64,000 bases of DNA from Gemmatimonadaceae bacterium (lineage in GTDB: Bacteria; Gemmatimonadota; Gemmatimonadetes; Gemmatimonadales; Gemmatimonadaceae): positions 186,001-250,000 of the forward strand of contig JADZAN010000046.1 of NCBI GenBank assembly GCA_020852815.1, read 5' to 3'. This document shows positions 1 through 10,381 of this stretch, in pieces; position 1 is the stretch's first letter, and every line of letters starts with the position of its first letter. The notes beneath the pieces were generated by a model, which ran no database searches, was not told where the DNA came from, and was given only the letters and a program-made list of their open reading frames with translations. Made by a program: the position numbers and the translations under genes.

Positions 1-1149
1 CGCGATGCGGTCGCCAGCTACACGCTCCCGCACTGGGACAACTCGGCGATGGATGGCTACGCGGTGCGCGCCGAAGACATCGCCGCCGCCAGCAGCAACG
101 CTCCGGTGCGGCTCCGGGTGCTGGAGACCGTCGCCGCAGGCGGCTTCCCGACCCTCCCGGTGCGCCAGGGGCTCTGCACGCGCATCATGACGGGCGCCCC
201 GATCCCCGATGGTGCCGATTCCGTGGTCCGCGTCGAGGACACCGATGCCGGGCTCGAGGTCGTGGCCATCCGCGACGCACGCGACGCGCGCAAGAACATC
301 CGCCCGCGCGGCGAGGACTTCGTGGGCGGCGCCACCGTGATCCCCGCCGGGACGCCGATTGCGCCGGCGCAGGTCGGTGTCCTTGCCTCGTTAGGGCTGC
401 CCTCGGTCGAGGTCCACCGCCGCCCCGTGGTGGCCATTCTCGGCTCCGGCGACGAGCTCGTCGACCTCGATCGCTTCCACGAGGTGCTGGCGGGACGGAA
501 GATCGTCACCTCCAATTCGTACAGCATCAGCGCACTCGTCAGGAGCAACGGCGGGATCCCGCTCCTCCTCGGCAACGCCGGCGATACGCCGGCGTCGTTG
601 CGCGCCCTCCTCGAGCAGGCTCGCGGCGCCGACCTGATCGTCACCTCCGCCGGCGCCTCGGTGGGGGCGTTCGACTACACGCGCGACGTCCTGGCATCGT
701 TAGGTGCGACGATCGACTTCTGGAAGGTGCGCATGCGCCCCGGCGCCCCCATCGGCTTCGGCGCCCTGCACGGCACACCGTGGGTCGGGCTCCCCGGCAA
801 CCCGGTGTCGGTGATGGTGACGTTCGAGCTGTTCGTGCGCCCGCTGCTGCGGCGCATGCAGGGGCACGAGCGCCTCTTCCGCCACCCCGTCCCCGTCGTG
901 CTCGACGACGGCGTGACACTCGGCGCACGGCTCACGCACTTCCTGCGCGGCATCGTCGACGTGGGCAACGACGGACGCCTCCACGCCCGACTCACCGGGC
1001 CGCAAGGGTCCGGAATCCTCACCTCGATGGCGCGGGCCAACGCGCTGCTCGTGGTCCCCGAGGATCGCTCGCGCTGCGAGGCGGGCGATGTGGTCCATGC
1101 CCTCCTCGTGAACGAGGACGCCCATCTCGCCGAGTCGTTCTCGCTGTGA
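1..1149 (+). CDS. moeA: Molybdopterin molybdenumtransferase MoeA, 5' end cut by window edge
   Basis: Catalyses molybdate insertion into adenylylated molybdopterin in the cytoplasm, the last common step of molybdenum cofactor synthesis. The frame is open from the first base, so the gene enters from the left edge. 382 residues remain of a family usually about 400 long, so some 20-30 N-terminal residues are missing. Visible: the N-terminal signature DNSAMDGYAV near residue 14, a MoCF-binding Rossmann-like domain (about 170-310) with TSAGASVGAFDY where SGGVSVGxYD is more usual, and the GLPGNPVS turn near 265. The stop overlaps the start of the next gene as GTGA. A mog-like cofactor gene lies at 46.2 kb. 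The family is secure. Confidence 0.95.
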   Translation, partial: RDAVASYTLPHWDNSAMDGYAVRAEDIAAASSNAPVRLRVLETVAAGGFPTLPVRQGLCTRIMTGAPIPDGADSVVRVEDTDAGLEVVAIRDARDARKNIRPRGEDFVGGATVIPAGTPIAPAQVGVLASLGLPSVEVHRRPVVAILGSGDELVDLDRFHEVLAGRKIVTSNSYSISALVRSNGGIPLLLGNAGDTPASLRALLEQARGADLIVTSAGASVGAFDYTRDVLASLGATIDFWKVRMRPGAPIGFGALHGTPWVGLPGNPVSVMVTFELFVRPLLRRMQGHERLFRHPVPVVLDDGVTLGARLTHFLRGIVDVGNDGRLHARLTGPQGSGILTSMARANALLVVPEDRSRCEAGDVVHALLVNEDAHLAESFSL

Positions 1150-1835
1150 CCGTTGCAGGTGACGACGCCTGGTGGGAGCGCGAGCTGGACGCGCTCCGCG
1201 CGCGCTTCGACGTGGCCGAGACCGAGGTCACCTGCGGCAACCGCCGCTTTGTCCTCGCGCACCCGCGCAACGCCGAGTCGCTGATCGACGAAGACGCGTT
1301 CGAGCGCGACGAGCGCCTCCCCTACTGGGCCGACGTGTGGCCCTCGGCGCGCGTCCTGGCCGAGCACGTGGCGCGCCACAAGGGGAACGGACGGCGTGCC
1401 CTGGAACTCGGCTGCGGGAGCGGGCTCGTCGCCTGCGCCCTCGCGCACGCCGGCTATCGCGTCACGGCAACCGACTACTATCCCGAGGCGCTCGAGTTCA
1501 CGCGCGTGAACGTGGCGCGCAACACCGGACATCGCATCGTCACGCGAATGGTCGACTGGCGCGACATGCCGCGCGATCTGGGACGCTTTGACGTGGTTGT
1601 TGCCTCGGACGTGCTGTACGAGCACACGCACGGGGACCTGGTGGCCGATGCAGTCCTCGCCACGCTGTCCGACGAGGGATACGCGCTCATCGCCGATCCG
1701 GGGCGGCTCTCACTCGCCAACTTCCTGGCCAGCGCCGAGGAAGGGGGGATGGCACTCACCGAGCACTGGGTCGCCCCGTTCGAGGAAGGATCGCAGAAGC
1801 AGCAGATCCAGTTGCACGTGCTGCGCATCCGGTAG
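1146..1835 (+). CDS. Class I SAM-dependent methyltransferase (family 16-like)
   Basis: A 229-residue cytoplasmic methyltransferase. Motif I is LELGCGSG at about residues 86-93, followed by the acidic strand end TDYY, and a later DVLYEH motif sits where methyltransferase family 16 (lysine or nicotinamide methyltransferase-like) has its post-I motifs. The start is the GTG that overlaps the moeA stop as GTGA, which implies translational coupling; no ATG fits the conserved N-terminal region (WWERELDALRARF). The substrate cannot be read from sequence. Known members of the fold modify protein lysines or small molecules. The link to molybdenum cofactor synthesis is positional only. Confidence 0.8.
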   Translation: MTVAGDDAWWERELDALRARFDVAETEVTCGNRRFVLAHPRNAESLIDEDAFERDERLPYWADVWPSARVLAEHVARHKGNGRRALELGCGSGLVACALAHAGYRVTATDYYPEALEFTRVNVARNTGHRIVTRMVDWRDMPRDLGRFDVVVASDVLYEHTHGDLVADAVLATLSDEGYALIADPGRLSLANFLASAEEGGMALTEHWVAPFEEGSQKQQIQLHVLRIR

Positions 1836-1879
1836 CGGGGCATGCGCGAGCCGGCGCGCGAGCTGTCGCGCGCGGAATC

Positions 1880-2461
1880 TCACCCGTTCATCGCGCCCTT
1901 GGGGATGCCAGCAAAGAGCGTCGCCAGCGGGAGCACGAACGCCGGTGCGCCAGCCGTTGCCCGCCACTCCATGGCCGACTCGAGTTGGCGGAGCGAGGTA
2001 TCGCCGCCCATCGACTCCTCGACCGTGTGGCGCTCCGGGTCGACGATCCAGTACGTGTCGACCCCCATGCGCGCGTACAGCTCGCGCTTGGTCACGCGGT
2101 CGCGCCGTCGCGACGACGGCGAGATGATCTCGATCGCGAGCTTCACCGTGTGAACGGCGTTCCAGTCGAAGGTATAGCGCTCGGCGAGGTCGGTCACCCA
2201 GATGTCGGGATCGACGTAGGTGTCGCGCGTCCCCCACGTGAGTTCGGCGGGCCCGACGATGATTGCATCGGCGAGCCCCAACGGTTCGAGATACTGAAGC
2301 AGCGCGTTGATCAGGCGCACCTTGAGCACGTCGTGCCGCGCACTCGGCGTCGGGCTCACGAACACTTCCCCGTCGATGAGCTCGATGACCATGCGCTCAT
2401 TGGTGCGCATGGCGCGGATGTCGTCGACGGTGAGAGGGCGAGCGCTGGCGGGCATGGACAT
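1880..2461 (-). CDS. Uma2 family (DUF820) putative restriction-endonuclease-like protein
   Basis: 193 residues with the PD-(D/E)XK-like Uma2 fold: the N-terminal ELIDGEVFVSPTPS segment, a central VDPDIWVTD strand carrying the catalytic-type acid, LAIEIISPS as the ExI/V strand, then the YARMGVDTYWIVDPE helix and strand typical of the family. Two in-frame ATGs (2461 and 2455) compete; I chose the first. It is convergent with the methyltransferase and stands alone. Uma2 proteins are abundant in cyanobacteria and some soil phyla and most have no proven target. Nuclease activity is inferred from the family. Confidence 0.85.
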   Translation of the reverse strand: MSMPASARPLTVDDIRAMRTNERMVIELIDGEVFVSPTPSARHDVLKVRLINALLQYLEPLGLADAIIVGPAELTWGTRDTYVDPDIWVTDLAERYTFDWNAVHTVKLAIEIISPSSRRRDRVTKRELYARMGVDTYWIVDPERHTVEESMGGDTSLRQLESAMEWRATAGAPAFVLPLATLFAGIPKGAMNG

Positions 2462-2579
2462 AGGCTAGCGCTTCCGCGCCGAGGGGGGCAAGGGGATTTC
2501 GCCATATCCCCCAAACTGCGCCGAGCCGGTCAGCGACGTGCCATCATTTCGTTGCACATCGTATCGAACGCGTGCCGCG

Positions 2580-3122
2580 CTATCGGCTCACGCGCTCCCC
2601 ACACCCCTTCAGCGTGGCACCGTCGAAGACGACGGTTGCGATGTGCGTCCATGCCTTGTCGGCCATGGAGTCCTGGCAGCGGCGGGTCTCGAGCCTGACC
2701 TCGAGCGTGTGCGCGTCGGGGGCCGCGGTGAGCGCGATCCAGCGCAGCGTCGCGCCATCGGTCTGTGGCGCCGTGGCGGGGAAGAGGATGCCGTCCTTGT
2801 AGTCCGGCGTCGTGTAGCGCAGCCCTGCCTTGGAGATGCGCACGCCCCAGAACGGTTCGTTCCCCGCCAGGCGGAACTCCCCCGCCTCGTCGGCCGGGCC
2901 GTGCGGCAGTGCCGACGTCTCGCCCGCGGTGGAGGGGCTCGCCCCCGTGTCGCTTGCAGCTGGCGTGGTCAGCGGCGCGGCCAGTGCCGAATCAGCGACC
3001 GGCGCGCGCGGTTCACCGCCGCAGGCGAGCGTGAGCATCGTCGTCAGCAGCAACGCCAGGTGCGCGACGTCATGCGCTACCGCACGCCTACTTCGAATGC
3101 CACGCCTGCTCCCCCGCCCCAC
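2580..3122 (-). CDS. Secreted or lipoprotein with a COG3650-like domain
   Basis: 180 residues. A short basic N-terminus and a hydrophobic stretch end at LTLAC, an imperfect lipobox (Cys at about 29), followed by an Ala/Ser/Pro-rich linker and a globular C-terminal domain that starts FRLAGNEPFWGVRI. The GNEPFW motif is typical of the uncharacterised COG3650 family. The start is the GTG whose G is the last base of the upstream stop codon (TAGTG), implying coupling to the Fe-S oxidoreductase gene; a later ATG directly before the lipobox Cys is an alternative. No enzymatic function is known to me for this domain. Confidence 0.65.
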   Translation of the reverse strand: MGRGSRRGIRSRRAVAHDVAHLALLLTTMLTLACGGEPRAPVADSALAAPLTTPAASDTGASPSTAGETSALPHGPADEAGEFRLAGNEPFWGVRISKAGLRYTTPDYKDGILFPATAPQTDGATLRWIALTAAPDAHTLEVRLETRRCQDSMADKAWTHIATVVFDGATLKGCGERVSR

Positions 3123-5233
3123 TACTCCCCCGCCTCGCTCCGCCCTTCGCTGGGGCGGGCTTCCCCGTCTCCCGATCGCGCCTCGATCCGCGCGGCCACG
3201 ACCTCCGCGATGTCGTAGACCGGCACCGTGCTCTCCAGCTTCATCCCCGCATCGTTGAGCATGGTCATGCAGAACGGGCAGGCGACGGCGACCGCCTCGG
3301 CGCCCGTCGCGAGCAGCTCCTTCTTGCGCTCGACATTGATCCGCTGCCCCACGCGTTCCTCCATCCACATGCGTCCGCCGCCAGCGCCGCAGCACAGCCC
3401 CTTGTCGCGCGAGCGCGGCGCCTCCACCAGCTGCACCACAGGGAGCGCGCGCTTGAGCGCCTCGCGCGGCGCGTCATACACGTCGTTGTAGCGCCCCAGG
3501 TAGCAGGAGTCGTGGTAGGCCATCACCAGCTTCTCCCCGGTCTCGTGCTTGAGGGGTACCATGCCGTCGGCAAGCAGGCGCTCGATGTACGTGGAGTGGT
3601 GGATGACCTCGTAGTTGCCGCCGAACTGCGGGAACTCGTTCCCGATCTGGTGGAAGCAATGCGGGCACGAGGTGACGATGGTGAACACCTCGTAGCGATT
3701 CAGCGTCTCGATCGCCTGCTGGGCGAGCATCTGGTACAGGTACTCGTTTCCCATGCGGCGCGCCGGGTCGCCGTTGCAGGTCTCTTCCTGGCCAAGGATG
3801 GCGAACTTGATCCCCGCCGCCTGGAGGATGCGGGCAAAGGCGACGGTCGTCTTCTTCGCCCGGTCGTCAAACGATCCCATGCAGCCCACCCAGAACAGGA
3901 TGTCCGGGCGCTCGCCACGCTCCCACAGCTCGGCCATGGTCGGGATGTCCATCCCCTCCGCCCACTGGGCGCGCTCCGACGGCTGGAAGGCCCACGGCGA
4001 ACCGTTGCGTTCCAGCGACTCGAAGGCCGGTTGCACCTCCTCGGGAAAGCGCGACTCCGTGAGGACCAGGTTGCGACGCATCTCGTTGATGATCTCCAAC
4101 TGGTCGATGGAGACCGGGCACTCATACACGCAGGCGCGGCACGATGTGCACGACCACAGTTCCTCCTCGGTGATGAAGTTGTCGAGGAGCTTGTGGTCGA
4201 GGAGCGCGGCGCGCGACTCGGCGTCGCCCCGGGCCGCACCAATGAACGGCATCCCGAAGACATCGTCGCCGCCCACGATGGCGGGCGCGACCTCGAGCAG
4301 GCGCTGGCGCGTGTTGACGACGATCTTGCGCGGAGAGAGCGCCTTGCCGGTGATGTTGGCCGGGCACACCGAGGTGCAACGCCCACACTCGGTGCAGGAA
4401 TAGCCATCCAGCAGGTTCTTCCAGCTCAGGTGCGTGACGTCGGCGGCGCCGAACACCTCCGTCTCCTGCTCCAGGTCCATCTTCTTCATCGCGCCCACGG
4501 TGCCCGGCCCACTCGTGTTGGACAGGAAGGTGTTAGGCAGCGAGACGATGACGTGCAGGTGCTTGGAGTACGGGAGGTAATTGAGGAAGGTGAGGATGAG
4601 GAGTGCGTGCAACCACCACGACACGTGGTGGATCGCCTGCACGGCACCGTGCGGGACGGAGGCGAACAACTGCGCCAGGGCGGCGGAGAGCGGCTGCACG
4701 GCGGCCGGGTGATCGACGCCGAGTGCACGGTCGGTGGCCGAAGTGACGAGCAGCGTCACCATCAGCGCGCCGATGAGCGAGAGGATGAAGATCGCGTCGC
4801 CCGAATGCACGCCATCGCCTTGCAGCCGACGGGGCTTCACGACGATGCGGCGATAGAGGAGGAGTGCGACCGCCGCCAGCACCGCCGCCGCTGTCAGCTC
4901 CTGCGAGGCGAGGAAGAGCCAGTACAAGGGCCCCGGGAGGATCTTCGCATAGGTGAAGCCGGGAATGAGCCCCTGCGCGATGATCTCCAGTGCGCCCACC
5001 TGCAGGACGAGGAAGCCCCAGAAGACGAGGGCATGCACCGGGCCGGCGAGCGGGTCGCGGAGGATCTTGGTCTGCGCGATGCCGATGCGCAGGAGATTCC
5101 ACGCGCGTCGCGGGATGTCGTTGAGCCGGTTCTCGTCATGGCCAATGCGCAGGTAGCGCACCAGGCGCTGCGCGTTGTACGAGAAGAAACCCAGCGCCAG
5201 CGCGAGGACGAGGGCGAACGCCACGTGGGACAT
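3122..5233 (-). CDS. Membrane-bound Fe-S oxidoreductase, EtfD-like (ETF:menaquinone oxidoreductase candidate)
   Basis: 703 residues. The first about 240 form a nitrate-reductase-gamma-like membrane domain with five or so helices. Two ferredoxin motifs follow, CTECGRCTSVCP near 278 and CTSCRACVYECP near 361, then two CCG-type cysteine-rich domains (SCPHC near 525, LCCGAGGG near 611) as in heterodisulfide reductase HdrD. This order (membrane domain, two 4Fe-4S, two CCG) matches mycobacterial EtfD, which passes electrons from ETF to menaquinone. It lies 24 bp downstream of etfA in the same direction, supporting that role. The alternative is a generic Hdr/GlpC-type quinone reductase. Confidence 0.85.
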   Translation of the reverse strand: MSHVAFALVLALALGFFSYNAQRLVRYLRIGHDENRLNDIPRRAWNLLRIGIAQTKILRDPLAGPVHALVFWGFLVLQVGALEIIAQGLIPGFTYAKILPGPLYWLFLASQELTAAAVLAAVALLLYRRIVVKPRRLQGDGVHSGDAIFILSLIGALMVTLLVTSATDRALGVDHPAAVQPLSAALAQLFASVPHGAVQAIHHVSWWLHALLILTFLNYLPYSKHLHVIVSLPNTFLSNTSGPGTVGAMKKMDLEQETEVFGAADVTHLSWKNLLDGYSCTECGRCTSVCPANITGKALSPRKIVVNTRQRLLEVAPAIVGGDDVFGMPFIGAARGDAESRAALLDHKLLDNFITEEELWSCTSCRACVYECPVSIDQLEIINEMRRNLVLTESRFPEEVQPAFESLERNGSPWAFQPSERAQWAEGMDIPTMAELWERGERPDILFWVGCMGSFDDRAKKTTVAFARILQAAGIKFAILGQEETCNGDPARRMGNEYLYQMLAQQAIETLNRYEVFTIVTSCPHCFHQIGNEFPQFGGNYEVIHHSTYIERLLADGMVPLKHETGEKLVMAYHDSCYLGRYNDVYDAPREALKRALPVVQLVEAPRSRDKGLCCGAGGGRMWMEERVGQRINVERKKELLATGAEAVAVACPFCMTMLNDAGMKLESTVPVYDIAEVVAARIEARSGDGEARPSEGRSEAGE

Positions 5234-5257
5234 GGGAAGGGGGCGTGAGCGGTGACG

Positions 5258-6240
5258 TCAGTGCGACGACTGCCTGGCCTGCTGCACGGCGGCGGTGAGC
5301 GCGGGGACAACCTCGAACACGTCGCCCACGATCCCGTAGTCGGCCACCTTGAAGATGGGGGCCTCCTTGTCCTTGTTGATGGCGACGATGCACTTGGAGG
5401 TGCGCATTCCGGCGAGGTGCTGGATTGCCCCCGAGATGCCGACCGCGACATAAAGCTCCGGCGAGACGAGACGCCCGGTCTGCCCGATCTGGTCGGAGTG
5501 CGGGCGCCATCCTTCGTCGGTCACCGCGCGCGTGGCGCCGACCGCCGCATTGCCGAACGCCGCCGCGAGATCTTCCACCAGCTTGAAGTGCTCGGCAGCC
5601 TTGAGCCCACGACCACCGCTGATGATGATGGGCGCCTCGCCAAGGTCAAGCTTCTTGGAATCACCGAGGATCGTCTCCGTCACCTGCACGCGGGCCCCCG
5701 ATGGATCGGCGGCCACCTGCTCGGTGCGCCCGGCCCCGGCCTTTGCAGCTGGCGATACCGACCCCGGGCGCAACGACAGGACGACCGGCGTTCCGACCAG
5801 CTTGAGCGTCTGCACCACCTTGCCCGTGTACCCCGGGTGCGTGACGATGACCGCATCGCCCCCCACGCTGAACGACGTCACGTCGGTCGCGATGGCGCAC
5901 CCCAGCCGGGCCGCGGTACGCGGTGCGAGGTCCTTGCCCTGCTGCGAGGCCGAGAAGATCACGGCACGGTAGTCGCCGCCCTTCACGCGATCGGCCACGA
6001 GTGCCGCCGTTGTCTCGGGGGCGTAGTTGGCAAAGCCCGCATGTTCGGCGACCAGCACCACGTCGGCCCCGTACTGGGCCAGCGTCGCCGCCTTGGCCGC
6101 CACGCCGGCGGGGCCCACGAGGACGGCATGCACCTCGCCGCCGACCTGGTCGGCCACCTGGCGCGCGGCGGTCACCGCCTCGAGCGCCACCTTGCGCAGC
6201 TCACCGCCGCGCGCTTCCGCAAATGCCAGCACGTTAGGCA

Positions 6241-6241
<1 letters not shown>
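5258..6241 (-). CDS. etfA: Electron transfer flavoprotein alpha subunit
   Basis: 327 residues, the usual length. It carries FAD in the ETF heterodimer that collects electrons from acyl-CoA dehydrogenases. The C-terminal FAD domain is clear: IIISGGRGL near 215, then [11 protein letters not shown], the [21 protein letters not shown] block and [11 protein letters not shown] near 290, all hallmarks of EtfA. The ATG shares its A with the etfB stop (TGATG), so the two subunits are translationally coupled. The N-terminal half is the more variable Rossmann-like domain. The membrane Fe-S protein follows directly. Confidence 0.96.
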
Positions 6242-6993
<752 letters not shown>

Positions 6994-7104
6994 CGTTACG
7001 TCTCCAGGTGTGAAGGAAGCGGGGGGTAATCTAGCGGCTGCCCCCCGGGAACACAGGACGGCGATCCCCATCCCGGATGTCGCCGATCCCCCCATCTTTC
7101 TCCC

Positions 7105-7935
7105 ATGACTTCGCCCACGAATCGTCGCGCGACTCCACGCATCGCCCTGGTCACCGGTGCCACCGCCGGGCTGGGGGCCGCCTTTGCCCGCGCCCTTGCC
7201 AGGCGTGGCTACGCCCTCGTCCTCGTGGCGCGGGACGCGGAACGCCTGGCCGGCGCCGCCGCCTCGCTGCGCGCCGGGCACGGCGTCGAGGTCGAGGTCA
7301 TCGCCGCCGACCTCGCGACCGACGGCGGCGTCGATGCCGTCCTGGAGCGCATCGGCGAAGGAGCAAACGACGCGGCGCGCGCCATCGCGCTCCTCGTGAA
7401 CAACGCCGGCTTCGGGACCAAGGGGTCGCTCGTCACGTCCGATCCGGTCGCGCAGGAGACGATGCTGCGCCTGCACGTCCTCGCGGTGCACCGCCTCACG
7501 CAGGGCGCCGTGCGGCAGATGGCGGCCATGGGGCGCGGGGCCGTCATCACGGTCTCCTCGGTGGCGTCGTACCTAACGAGCGCCGGCAACGTGAACTACT
7601 GCGCCACCAAGGGATACCAGCGCCTTGCCATGGAGGCGCTGGCGCGCGAGGTGGCGTGGCGCGGGATCTACGTGCAGGCGCTCTGCCCGGGCTTCACCCG
7701 CACCGAGTTCCACCAGCGCGCCGAGATGTCGATGCGCTCGATTCCCGGCTGGATGTGGCTCGACGCCGATCGCGTCGTGGCCGACTCGCTCGACGCGATG
7801 GAGCGCGGCTCGCCAACCGTGGTGACCCCCAGCGCCCGATACAAGGCGGCCGTCCTCCTCCTGCGTTTCCTCCCGCGCTGGGCGGTGCACCTCGCGAGCG
7901 GGCGATACCGCGAGACGCGACAGGCACCGGCCTGA
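7105..7935 (+). CDS. Short-chain dehydrogenase/reductase
   Basis: 276 residues of the classical SDR fold. Nucleotide-binding TGATAGLG lies at 17-24, NNAGFG near 97, the catalytic Ser at 152 (VSS), Tyr165 and Lys169 in the YCATK motif, and a PGFTRTEF loop after it. RD after strand 2 (VARDAERL) suggests NADP preference; this is inferred from the family. The start ATG follows the divergent etf promoter region. The substrate is unknown; proximity to etf and an acyl-CoA dehydrogenase makes a fatty-acyl or ketone role possible but unproven. Confidence 0.9.
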   Translation: MTSPTNRRATPRIALVTGATAGLGAAFARALARRGYALVLVARDAERLAGAAASLRAGHGVEVEVIAADLATDGGVDAVLERIGEGANDAARAIALLVNNAGFGTKGSLVTSDPVAQETMLRLHVLAVHRLTQGAVRQMAAMGRGAVITVSSVASYLTSAGNVNYCATKGYQRLAMEALAREVAWRGIYVQALCPGFTRTEFHQRAEMSMRSIPGWMWLDADRVVADSLDAMERGSPTVVTPSARYKAAVLLLRFLPRWAVHLASGRYRETRQAPA

Positions 7936-7986
7936 CCCTTGTCGCGCCGCGCCGCCGCCACAAGGACGCGCCCCTGGCGCCATGCG

Positions 7987-9105
7987 CTACGGGCGGAACT
8001 CGATGGCCGAGTACATCTGCGCGTAGACGTGACGCGCGGGGCCCGTGGCGTACTCGCGTGAACGGGTCACGGCGCGCCACCCCACACTCAGGCGGTGCAG
8101 GCGCAACGCGGTGCCGAACTCGTACTCGCTCACCGTCGGCACGCGCGTGACGTGGCGGTCGGTGGCGCGAAAGAGCGTACCATCGAGCGAGAAGTCGTGC
8201 GCCACGAACTCGCGGCGCCCGGCGGCACTCACCTGGAACTCCCACGCCCCCCGCCCTCGCCACGCCCGCGGGTCCCAGGGATGCGACATGTTGATCCCCA
8301 ACCGAAGCTTGCCGCCGACATCGGCCGAGGTGCGGATGTTCCCCAGCGACGTTCCCACCGAGGGAGCGATGTCGAGGATCCCCATGCCGCCCGGCGCCCA
8401 CCGGAGCGCCATGATCGACTGGCGCACGCCGAGGAGCACGCCGGGCTCGGCGCCCACCTGCGTCTCCCACCCGGTGGCCCGCGTGGTGTAGCGCGCGTTG
8501 ATGTGGTGCGCGATGGACTGGGCCACCTTGCCTAACGCCGGGGCCCCCGTCACGCCCAGCGAGAGCGAGTACGTGCGCAACGCACGGTTGGAGATGCGTC
8601 GCCCCTCCCCCCCGAGGTAGAGCCAGGCCGCATAGGGGCGCTCGTACATCCACCCCTCGTAGGAAAACGGGGGACGATCGAGGTTGGGGGTGTACATGTC
8701 CTGCCCGATGAAGATCGATGTCGACAGGCAGGCACGATCGTCGATGCGTGCGGTCGCACACCCGGGCGCGCGGCGCCCCAGCGTGCGCCCCCACCACGGC
8801 GCGCGCAGCGTTTCCATCCCCAGCACCACGCCGTTGGTGTACTCCTCGTCGGTGCGCTTGCCGGGATGCTGCCAGAAGTTGTAGGCGTCGTTGTCCAGGC
8901 GCGCACGCGGGAGCCACCCCAGGGTGGGGTGTCGCGGCATGGAGCGCGCGGCCGCGTCCTTCTTCTCTCCCCGCTTCTCCGCCGAGTTGCCCGCGCCGCG
9001 CCCTTCGGCTGCACGGTCGGCATTCTGCGCCCCGGCGCGATGCGGAAGCATCGCCGCGAGCGCCAGCGCACAAGCCGCCAGCTGCATGCCGCGCACGAGC
9101 GCCAT
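7987..9105 (-). CDS. LpxR-like lipid A deacylase family outer-membrane protein (DUF2219)
   Basis: 372 residues with a Sec signal peptide (hydrophobic stretch, then HRAGAQ cleavage near 24-26). The mature protein begins with the family motif RLDNDAYNF and RTDEEYTNGVVLG, matching the Asn-Asp and TD..YTNG signatures of LpxR, the outer-membrane 12-strand barrel that removes 3'-acyloxyacyl chains from lipid A. Alternating aromatic strands and a C-terminal strand ending AIEFRP fit a barrel. I chose the ATG at 9105, which starts the signal peptide; a TTG lies 99 bases upstream. It indicates an LPS-bearing outer membrane. Enzyme activity is inferred. Confidence 0.82.
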   Translation of the reverse strand: MALVRGMQLAACALALAAMLPHRAGAQNADRAAEGRGAGNSAEKRGEKKDAAARSMPRHPTLGWLPRARLDNDAYNFWQHPGKRTDEEYTNGVVLGMETLRAPWWGRTLGRRAPGCATARIDDRACLSTSIFIGQDMYTPNLDRPPFSYEGWMYERPYAAWLYLGGEGRRISNRALRTYSLSLGVTGAPALGKVAQSIAHHINARYTTRATGWETQVGAEPGVLLGVRQSIMALRWAPGGMGILDIAPSVGTSLGNIRTSADVGGKLRLGINMSHPWDPRAWRGRGAWEFQVSAAGRREFVAHDFSLDGTLFRATDRHVTRVPTVSEYEFGTALRLHRLSVGWRAVTRSREYATGPARHVYAQMYSAIEFRP

Positions 9106-9205
9106 GGCGGCCGCCGCCGCACGGCCGCGCACACCGCCCACAACGACGAAGAGCCGGCGAACCGGCCCTTCGTGCCCTGCTGTGCGCCCGCTCACGCCCG
9201 GCAAC

Positions 9206-10381
9206 TCAGTTGAACGCGTTGAGGCCGGTCACGGCCTGCCCGAGGATGAGCGAATGGACGTCGTGCGTCCCTTCGTACGTGTACACACTCTCGAGGTTGG
9301 CCATGTGGCGCATGGCCGAGTACTCGGCGAGGATCCCGTTGGCGCCAAGGAGGCGGCGCGCCTCGCGGGCGATGTTGGTGGCGATGTCGACGTTGTTGCG
9401 CTTGGCGAGCGAGACCTGCTGCGGCGTGAACGTGCCGGCGTCCTTGAGGCGCCCCAGGTGCAACGACACGAGCTGCGCCTTGACGATCTCCGTGAGCATG
9501 TCGGCCAGGCGCGCCTGTTGCAGCTGGAAGCCGCCGATCGGCTTGTCGAACATCACGCGGTTCCCGGCGTACGACACCGCTTCCTCATAGCACGCCATCG
9601 CCGCCCCGATGGCCCCCCACGAGATCCCGTAGCGCGCCTGCGTGAGGCACATGAGCGGCGACTTGAGGCCGCCGGACCTGGGGAGGAGCGCATCGGCCGG
9701 CAGGTGCACGTTGTCGAAGGTGAGCTCGCTCGTGTCCGAGGCGCGCAGCGAGAGCTTCCCCTTCTGGTCCTTCGCCTTGAAGCCGGGGGTGTTGGTGGGG
9801 ACCACGAAGCCGCGAATCGACGACTGGTCCTTGTCCCCGTTGGTCTTGGCCCACACCACGGAGACGTGCGCCTGCGAGCCATTGGTGATCCACATCTTGC
9901 CGCCATTGAGAAGCCACGAGCCATCGGGCTGCTGCATGGCCATCGTGATCATCCCCGACGGATTGGAGCCGTAGTCGGGCTCCGTGAGCCCGAAGCAGCC
10001 AATCGCCTCGCCGCTGGCCAGCCTGGGGAGCCAGCTCCGCTTGTGCTCCTCGCTGCCAAAGGCGTAGATGGGATACATCACCAGCGCGCCCTGCACCGAG
10101 GCAAACGATCGGATGCCGGAGTCGCCGCGCTCCAGCTCCTGCATGATGAGCCCGTAGGCCACGTTGTTGAGCCCAGCGCAGCCGTACTCCTCGGGAAGGT
10201 TGGCCCCCAGGACGCCCAGCTCGGCCATCTCGGGAATCAGCTCGCGGGGGAAACGCCCCTCCACGTAGCACGATCCGATGATCGGGAGGACGCGCTCGTC
10301 GACGAAGCGACGGACGCTATCACGGACTGCGCGCTCATCCTCGGAGAGCGCGCTATCGATATTGAAGAAGTCGGTCGTCAT
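9206..10381 (-). CDS. gcdH: Glutaryl-CoA dehydrogenase-type acyl-CoA dehydrogenase
   Basis: 391 residues. It oxidises and in true GCDH also decarboxylates glutaryl-CoA to crotonyl-CoA, passing electrons to ETF. Visible: RSFASVQ and LVMYPIYAFGSEEHK near 90-110 (substrate-binding Arg-Ser as in human GCDH), FGLTEPDYGSNP for flavin contact, and the catalytic Glu at 370 in TYEGTHD, the position expected for GCDH. The ATG overlaps the stop of the upstream membrane-protein gene (ATGA). The etf operon lies about 2 kb away on the same strand. The residues favour GCDH over a general acyl-CoA dehydrogenase. Confidence 0.88.
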   Translation of the reverse strand: MTTDFFNIDSALSEDERAVRDSVRRFVDERVLPIIGSCYVEGRFPRELIPEMAELGVLGANLPEEYGCAGLNNVAYGLIMQELERGDSGIRSFASVQGALVMYPIYAFGSEEHKRSWLPRLASGEAIGCFGLTEPDYGSNPSGMITMAMQQPDGSWLLNGGKMWITNGSQAHVSVVWAKTNGDKDQSSIRGFVVPTNTPGFKAKDQKGKLSLRASDTSELTFDNVHLPADALLPRSGGLKSPLMCLTQARYGISWGAIGAAMACYEEAVSYAGNRVMFDKPIGGFQLQQARLADMLTEIVKAQLVSLHLGRLKDAGTFTPQQVSLAKRNNVDIATNIAREARRLLGANGILAEYSAMRHMANLESVYTYEGTHDVHSLILGQAVTGLNAFN

